DNA of 45,002 nt, taken from contig DDZS01000050.1 in NCBI GenBank assembly GCA_002346425.1, forward strand, positions 1-45,002, in the 5' to 3' direction. The notes below the pieces were generated by a model. That model made no database searches, had not been told where the DNA came from, and saw only the letters and a program-made list of their open reading frames with translations. Source of the DNA: Alphaproteobacteria bacterium UBA3002. GTDB taxonomy: Bacteria; Pseudomonadota; Alphaproteobacteria; Rickettsiales; UBA3002. The translations under genes were made by a program, and so were the position numbers. This document shows positions 41,832 through 45,002 of this stretch, one piece after another (the stretch's first letter is position 1; every line of letters starts with the position of its first letter).

Positions 41832-43823
41832 TTAGTGAAGTGTCCGCTCGTTGAGATCGGTGTCTTTTAAAAACTCTTCTTTGGCGCGTTGACGCATTAG
41901 AGTGTCCACCTGACTTCCCCGGCTTTGAGACACCGGCGCGCGCGCATCGGTCGAAATATGATTGGTACTGATTTTGGTGTCAGGAGTCGCGCGTGTCGAT
42001 TCTGCCTCGTTTGCTAATTGCGCTTTTTCTAAAGCTGCCGCCCTGAGTTGTTCTTCATTGCGTTTGTCAATTTCACGCGATGAATCTGGGTGAACAATTT
42101 CTTCCCGAATTCCGGCAAACCCAGCTTTGACTTCACCAAGATTTAAGGAACATACACCATCAATCATGCGATAGATTGCCCGGTCCATGTCATTCATGCC
42201 ATCTGCATCTTTAGGACGGTCCCAGCGTAAAGCCGTTTCCGCCTTGGCAATCATATAGGGGGTGTAACTAAAAGAGGCATTCATCCAATCATGCACCGCG
42301 GCTTTCGGAACCGATGTAATACCAGCATAACGTATACCGCGATTTGCCATATCCGCAGCTTGATAACATGCCCGCCCGAATGGATTGATCGCGCGGTCAA
42401 ACATGCCGCGCGTGTGCTTTTTCGCGAAAGGATCAAAATTTGGTCCAAAATCAGGAGCTGCAAGCGAATATTCCGGATTATGCCCAACACGCAGCGGCTC
42501 ACCATGTTTCAATGGGTAATGATTTCGGCCGGCATCTTGCTTAAAATTCTCACTGATATTGTGATAACTAAATGGCGCATCATTCGGCAGTCGCGCGATA
42601 CCCATCCGGTCGTCCAAATGAATCCCGATACCTTTATATTTCGTTTGCGGCGTCCGTGTTATCCAGAAAAACGGCACCGCAGGCGTCATATAAATCGTCG
42701 CTTTGATGGCGCTTTTTGTAATGTAACGGAAAGTATCGGCAATGCTTTCGGCTACTCCCGATACCACCCCATGCGATGTGTCGATGGACGGCATGGTGCC
42801 GTCCTGAGCATGATTAGCGATCGCATTATACATATCGCGATACATGAGCGTGTACCAGTTATAGCCAGTAAAGCGTACCTGCAGGTCAAGGGCACCCGCT
42901 TTCGCGTAACTATCGATGATGCGCCCTTTTTGATCTAGCTGGAAACTCCCGCCATTCAACTGGAAATCGGACGTCGCTTTAAAGCCTTTATAGGCCCGGT
43001 TAAGCGCCTGCCGCTGCCAGCGCATCTGGTAAACATACATCGGCGCCGCAAACCAGTCTTCGCCTTGGTTGAGGGTAAAAATTTTAAACGCATCGCGCCC
43101 GGCAGATTTTGCAAGTTCACCGTAATCCGTGGTGCCATCTTTACGCTCCCAACTATTATGCACGTTAGGATCGAAAATTTCAGTAATCCGACGGCCTGTC
43201 GCATCACCGACACTACCAGCCGCGAAGTCTGCGGTCATACCAAAAACTTCCGCGCCAAAACTGCGCCCCATGCCCATCGGATCGCCAAAATCTTTTTTCG
43301 TCCGGAAGCGTACTGCATTTTCAGCCAGGCTTTCTAATTCTGCGCCTTCTTTACCCATCATGCGATAAAAGCCTTTGGAAAACGCTTTAATCGGTTGGCC
43401 CATCATGACATCAAATCCGCGGGCAACAAATTGTCCAGGCTGGGTCCGAAGTACCTTTAGGTTGAGTACTTTTTCTGGGCTATAGCCTGCGAGCTGGCCC
43501 GGAATCCACCGATGCGCCATGGTGTAAAGCGTCGCTCCTAAAAACCCGCGTGAGAACACACGCACCAGCATCCGGCTTCCGGTATAACTACTCCACGGGT
43601 GCGGCGCGCTGTAATCTTGTCCTTCTTCTCCTAAGTCTTCGAATTGTGAGAACAGGGCATCGCCGACACTGCGGTAGCGGGGATTGGCGGGCGGCGCTTT
43701 ATCGTCCGTTTTGCCATCCGGTCCGCTAAATTGGCGCGCAGGGCCGTAGCCCGCAAAAGCCTTATGGCTTGCGGTCGCGTTGTGGCGGTAATTGCCGGTT
43801 ATCTGTTCGTGCTCTAGGTTCAT
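41832..43823 (-). CDS. Large protein of unknown family (663 residues)
   Basis: I do not recognise this protein. It has no signal peptide. The N-terminal 90 residues are polar and probably disordered. The region about 85-330 is rich in Gly, Phe, Tyr, Met and Arg with amphipathic stretches (RMLVRVFSRGFLGATLYTM, GFDVMMGQPIKAFSKGFYRM). A more hydrophobic segment occurs near 375-395 (IKATIYMTPAVPFFWI). The last 120 residues are charged, Gln/Ala/Ser-rich and probably disordered (NEEQLRAAALEKAQLANEAE). No catalytic motif was seen. A uniform frame over 2 kb, normal-looking codon use and a 5' region with promoter-like elements support a real gene. Its place after bamA is convergent, so no operon link is implied. 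Confidence 0.85.
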   Translation of the reverse strand: MNLEHEQITGNYRHNATASHKAFAGYGPARQFSGPDGKTDDKAPPANPRYRSVGDALFSQFEDLGEEGQDYSAPHPWSSYTGSRMLVRVFSRGFLGATLYTMAHRWIPGQLAGYSPEKVLNLKVLRTQPGQFVARGFDVMMGQPIKAFSKGFYRMMGKEGAELESLAENAVRFRTKKDFGDPMGMGRSFGAEVFGMTADFAAGSVGDATGRRITEIFDPNVHNSWERKDGTTDYGELAKSAGRDAFKIFTLNQGEDWFAAPMYVYQMRWQRQALNRAYKGFKATSDFQLNGGSFQLDQKGRIIDSYAKAGALDLQVRFTGYNWYTLMYRDMYNAIANHAQDGTMPSIDTSHGVVSGVAESIADTFRYITKSAIKATIYMTPAVPFFWITRTPQTKYKGIGIHLDDRMGIARLPNDAPFSYHNISENFKQDAGRNHYPLKHGEPLRVGHNPEYSLAAPDFGPNFDPFAKKHTRGMFDRAINPFGRACYQAADMANRGIRYAGITSVPKAAVHDWMNASFSYTPYMIAKAETALRWDRPKDADGMNDMDRAIYRMIDGVCSLNLGEVKAGFAGIREEIVHPDSSREIDKRNEEQLRAAALEKAQLANEAESTRATPDTKISTNHISTDARAPVSQSRGSQVDTLMRQRAKEEFLKDTDLNERTLH

Positions 43824-43883
43824 AACTCTTCGTGAGTAAACATCTCCTCACTTTGAGTATATCACAGTCAAAAATTGGGTATT

Positions 43884-43900
43884 GTGACAGTTTCGTGACA
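43884..43900. repeat. Direct repeat GTGACA, 11-base period, upstream of the 663-residue gene
   Basis: GTGACA at 43884-43889 and again at 43895-43900, about one helical turn apart. It lies between the kinase stop and the candidate TATACT box (43862-43857 on the minus strand) of the 663-residue gene, a suitable place for an activator site. Confidence 0.4.
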
Positions 43901-43908
43901 AACGTAGG

Positions 43909-45002
43909 CTAAGACGCTTGTTTTCTCGGCAAAATACAGCGGAATAGCGCGCCCTGACCAGGGTCTGATTCTACCTCGACATGTCCACCATGCAATTCAA
44001 CAAAACTCTTAACGATGGCGAGACCTAAACCCGAGCCGGATTGCTGGCCTCTGGTTGCGCCGGCGCGATAAAAGCGCTCAAAAATATGCGGTTGTTTATC
44101 GGGTGCAATTCCTACCCCAAAATCACGTACTTGCAGGATGACGCGATCCGTTCCCAAGCGCTTGGCGCTCAGGTGAATTTCACTGGCGGCTTGCGAGTAT
44201 TTCACCGCATTATTTAATAGGTTGAACAATACTTGTCGTAATCGCGATTCATCGCCTTGCATGAACCCGATCGCCTCTTCACATTCAATCTGCACATCAA
44301 TATCAATCAGTTTCATACGCTCCCGCACGAGATGCGAAACGGTGTGTAATAGCTTCGCGATATCGATTTCCGACACATCGAGTTGCATATAGCCTGCGCC
44401 GATACTTGCCAAATCGAGAATATTGTTGATCAAATAACTCAACTGGAGGGAGGATTTTTGAATCCCATCGATATATTCCGCCTGTTTTTCGGTCAATTCG
44501 CCGAAATAGGCGTTGCTCAGAATATCCGAAAAGCCCATGATCGACGTCAGCGGAGAGCGCAGTTCATAGGACATATTGGCAAGAAATTCGGTTTTCAAGC
44601 GATCGGCTTCTTCCAGCGCTTCATTCTTTTCGCGCAAAGAACGCTCTAATAATACGGAATCGGTAATATCACTATAGGTGAGCAGCGTCGCCCCATCGGG
44701 CAGCGGCACGGTACGCCAGTTTAACACGGTGCTATTGGTGCGCTCCAATTCCCCCTGCTGCATGCGGCGCAGCTGAATCAGTCCAATAAAATCGCTTTTA
44801 TACTGTTCCCAATTTTCTACCGGGTACAAGTCACGGCACAGGTCCAGAATATCGCGGATATGCGGCTCATGATGCGTTTGTTCTTCTTGGATCCCCCACA
44901 TCCGCGCATAAGTCGGATTGGAGAGTTTAACGCGGCCATTCTCGCCGATCACCAATACGCCTTCCTGCAAATGGTCGAGCGTTTCGCGCTGTACGGCGAT
45001 CA
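43909..45002 (-). CDS. DivL-like PAS sensor kinase with Tyr in the H-box (5' end outside window)
   Basis: The 363 visible residues are the C-terminal part of a two-component-type kinase; the reading frame continues past the right edge. In order: a PAS domain (about 10-120, starting QRETLDHLQEGVLVIG), a dimerisation/H-box helix FLANMSYELRSPLTSIMG, and a HATPase domain with RLRQVLFNLLNNAVKYSQ (N box), DFGVGIAPD (G1) and GSGLGLAIVKSFVELHGGH (G2). The residue normally histidine is tyrosine (codon at 44566-44568, tat), as in Caulobacter DivL, which modulates CckA. A TTG at 44970 is not a credible start, since the frame and homology extend upstream. Confidence 0.85.
   Translation of the reverse strand, partial: IAVQRETLDHLQEGVLVIGENGRVKLSNPTYARMWGIQEEQTHHEPHIRDILDLCRDLYPVENWEQYKSDFIGLIQLRRMQQGELERTNSTVLNWRTVPLPDGATLLTYSDITDSVLLERSLREKNEALEEADRLKTEFLANMSYELRSPLTSIMGFSDILSNAYFGELTEKQAEYIDGIQKSSLQLSYLINNILDLASIGAGYMQLDVSEIDIAKLLHTVSHLVRERMKLIDIDVQIECEEAIGFMQGDESRLRQVLFNLLNNAVKYSQAASEIHLSAKRLGTDRVILQVRDFGVGIAPDKQPHIFERFYRAGATRGQQSGSGLGLAIVKSFVELHGGHVEVESDPGQGALFRCILPRKQAS

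Noticed and set aside
1..45002. Mobile elements, CRISPR arrays, prophage or defence genes
   Set aside because: No repeat-spacer array, transposase, integrase, terminal inverted repeat or toxin-antitoxin pair was seen; the gene content is almost entirely core metabolism and envelope.

Overview
The window reads as chromosomal housekeeping DNA from a Gram-negative alphaproteobacterium of roughly balanced base composition (judged by eye, not computed). The evidence is gene order and protein form. There is the pyrH-frr-uppS-cdsA-dxr-rseP-bamA cell-envelope cluster and acnA divergent from a ccmA-like gene. RNase E carries a large charged insertion in its S1 domain and a C-terminal tail of the alphaproteobacterial type. 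MetRS lacks a zinc knuckle, and the last gene is a DivL-like sensor kinase with tyrosine in place of the phospho-accepting histidine. I see no insertion sequence, prophage, integrase, CRISPR array, rRNA or tRNA. I cannot name a genus.

Layout. 1-2107: aconitase (cut by the window edge) diverges from a CcmA-like ABC ATPase whose catalytic residues are replaced. 2191-10006 (minus): one tightly overlapped eight-gene run, mltB-rlpA-dacA-tmk-holB-metG-tatD-MBL hydrolase, joining peptidoglycan remodelling to DNA precursor synthesis, the clamp loader and tRNA charging. 10093-12370: a glycerol-1-phosphate-dehydrogenase-like gene converges on queC-queF (queuosine precursor synthesis). 12443-16226 (plus): a Sel1-like membrane protein, then pyrB-pyrC-pyrF (pyrimidine synthesis). 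16204-19782 (minus): RNase E, a protein with a degenerate J-domain, and a CcmG/TlpA-like thioredoxin. 20125-21963 (plus): AmiC-type amidase and a small OmpA-like protein ending in a clear intrinsic terminator. 22179-27904: an acidic protein with a PAS-domain partner, then folate synthesis: folK-folP-folC on minus, pabC-pabB on plus, from one compact divergent promoter. 27901-33010: family-5 uracil-DNA glycosylase, a surface-antigen-like protein, a LOG-family enzyme, a pentapeptide-repeat membrane protein, radC and rmuC. 33022-41816 (plus): glmU, then the pyrH-to-bamA cluster. 41832-45002 (minus): a 663-residue protein I do not recognise, downstream of the DivL-like kinase.

Cross-cutting observations. 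Several first-in-operon genes lack a Shine-Dalgarno sequence and instead have a sigma70-like -10 box ending 6-8 bases before the start codon (pyrH, amiC, pabC, folK, the glycerol-1-phosphate-dehydrogenase-like gene, the Sel1-like gene and perhaps others). This implies leaderless mRNAs. Genes inside operons instead show ATGA or TAATG overlaps. The best candidates for undescribed biology are the 663-residue protein, the possible pseudoknot upstream of the OmpA-like gene, the hydrolysis-defective CcmA-like ATPase, the dihydroorotase with a Gln in its metal site, and the conserved-looking small proteins near RNase E and the PAS gene.
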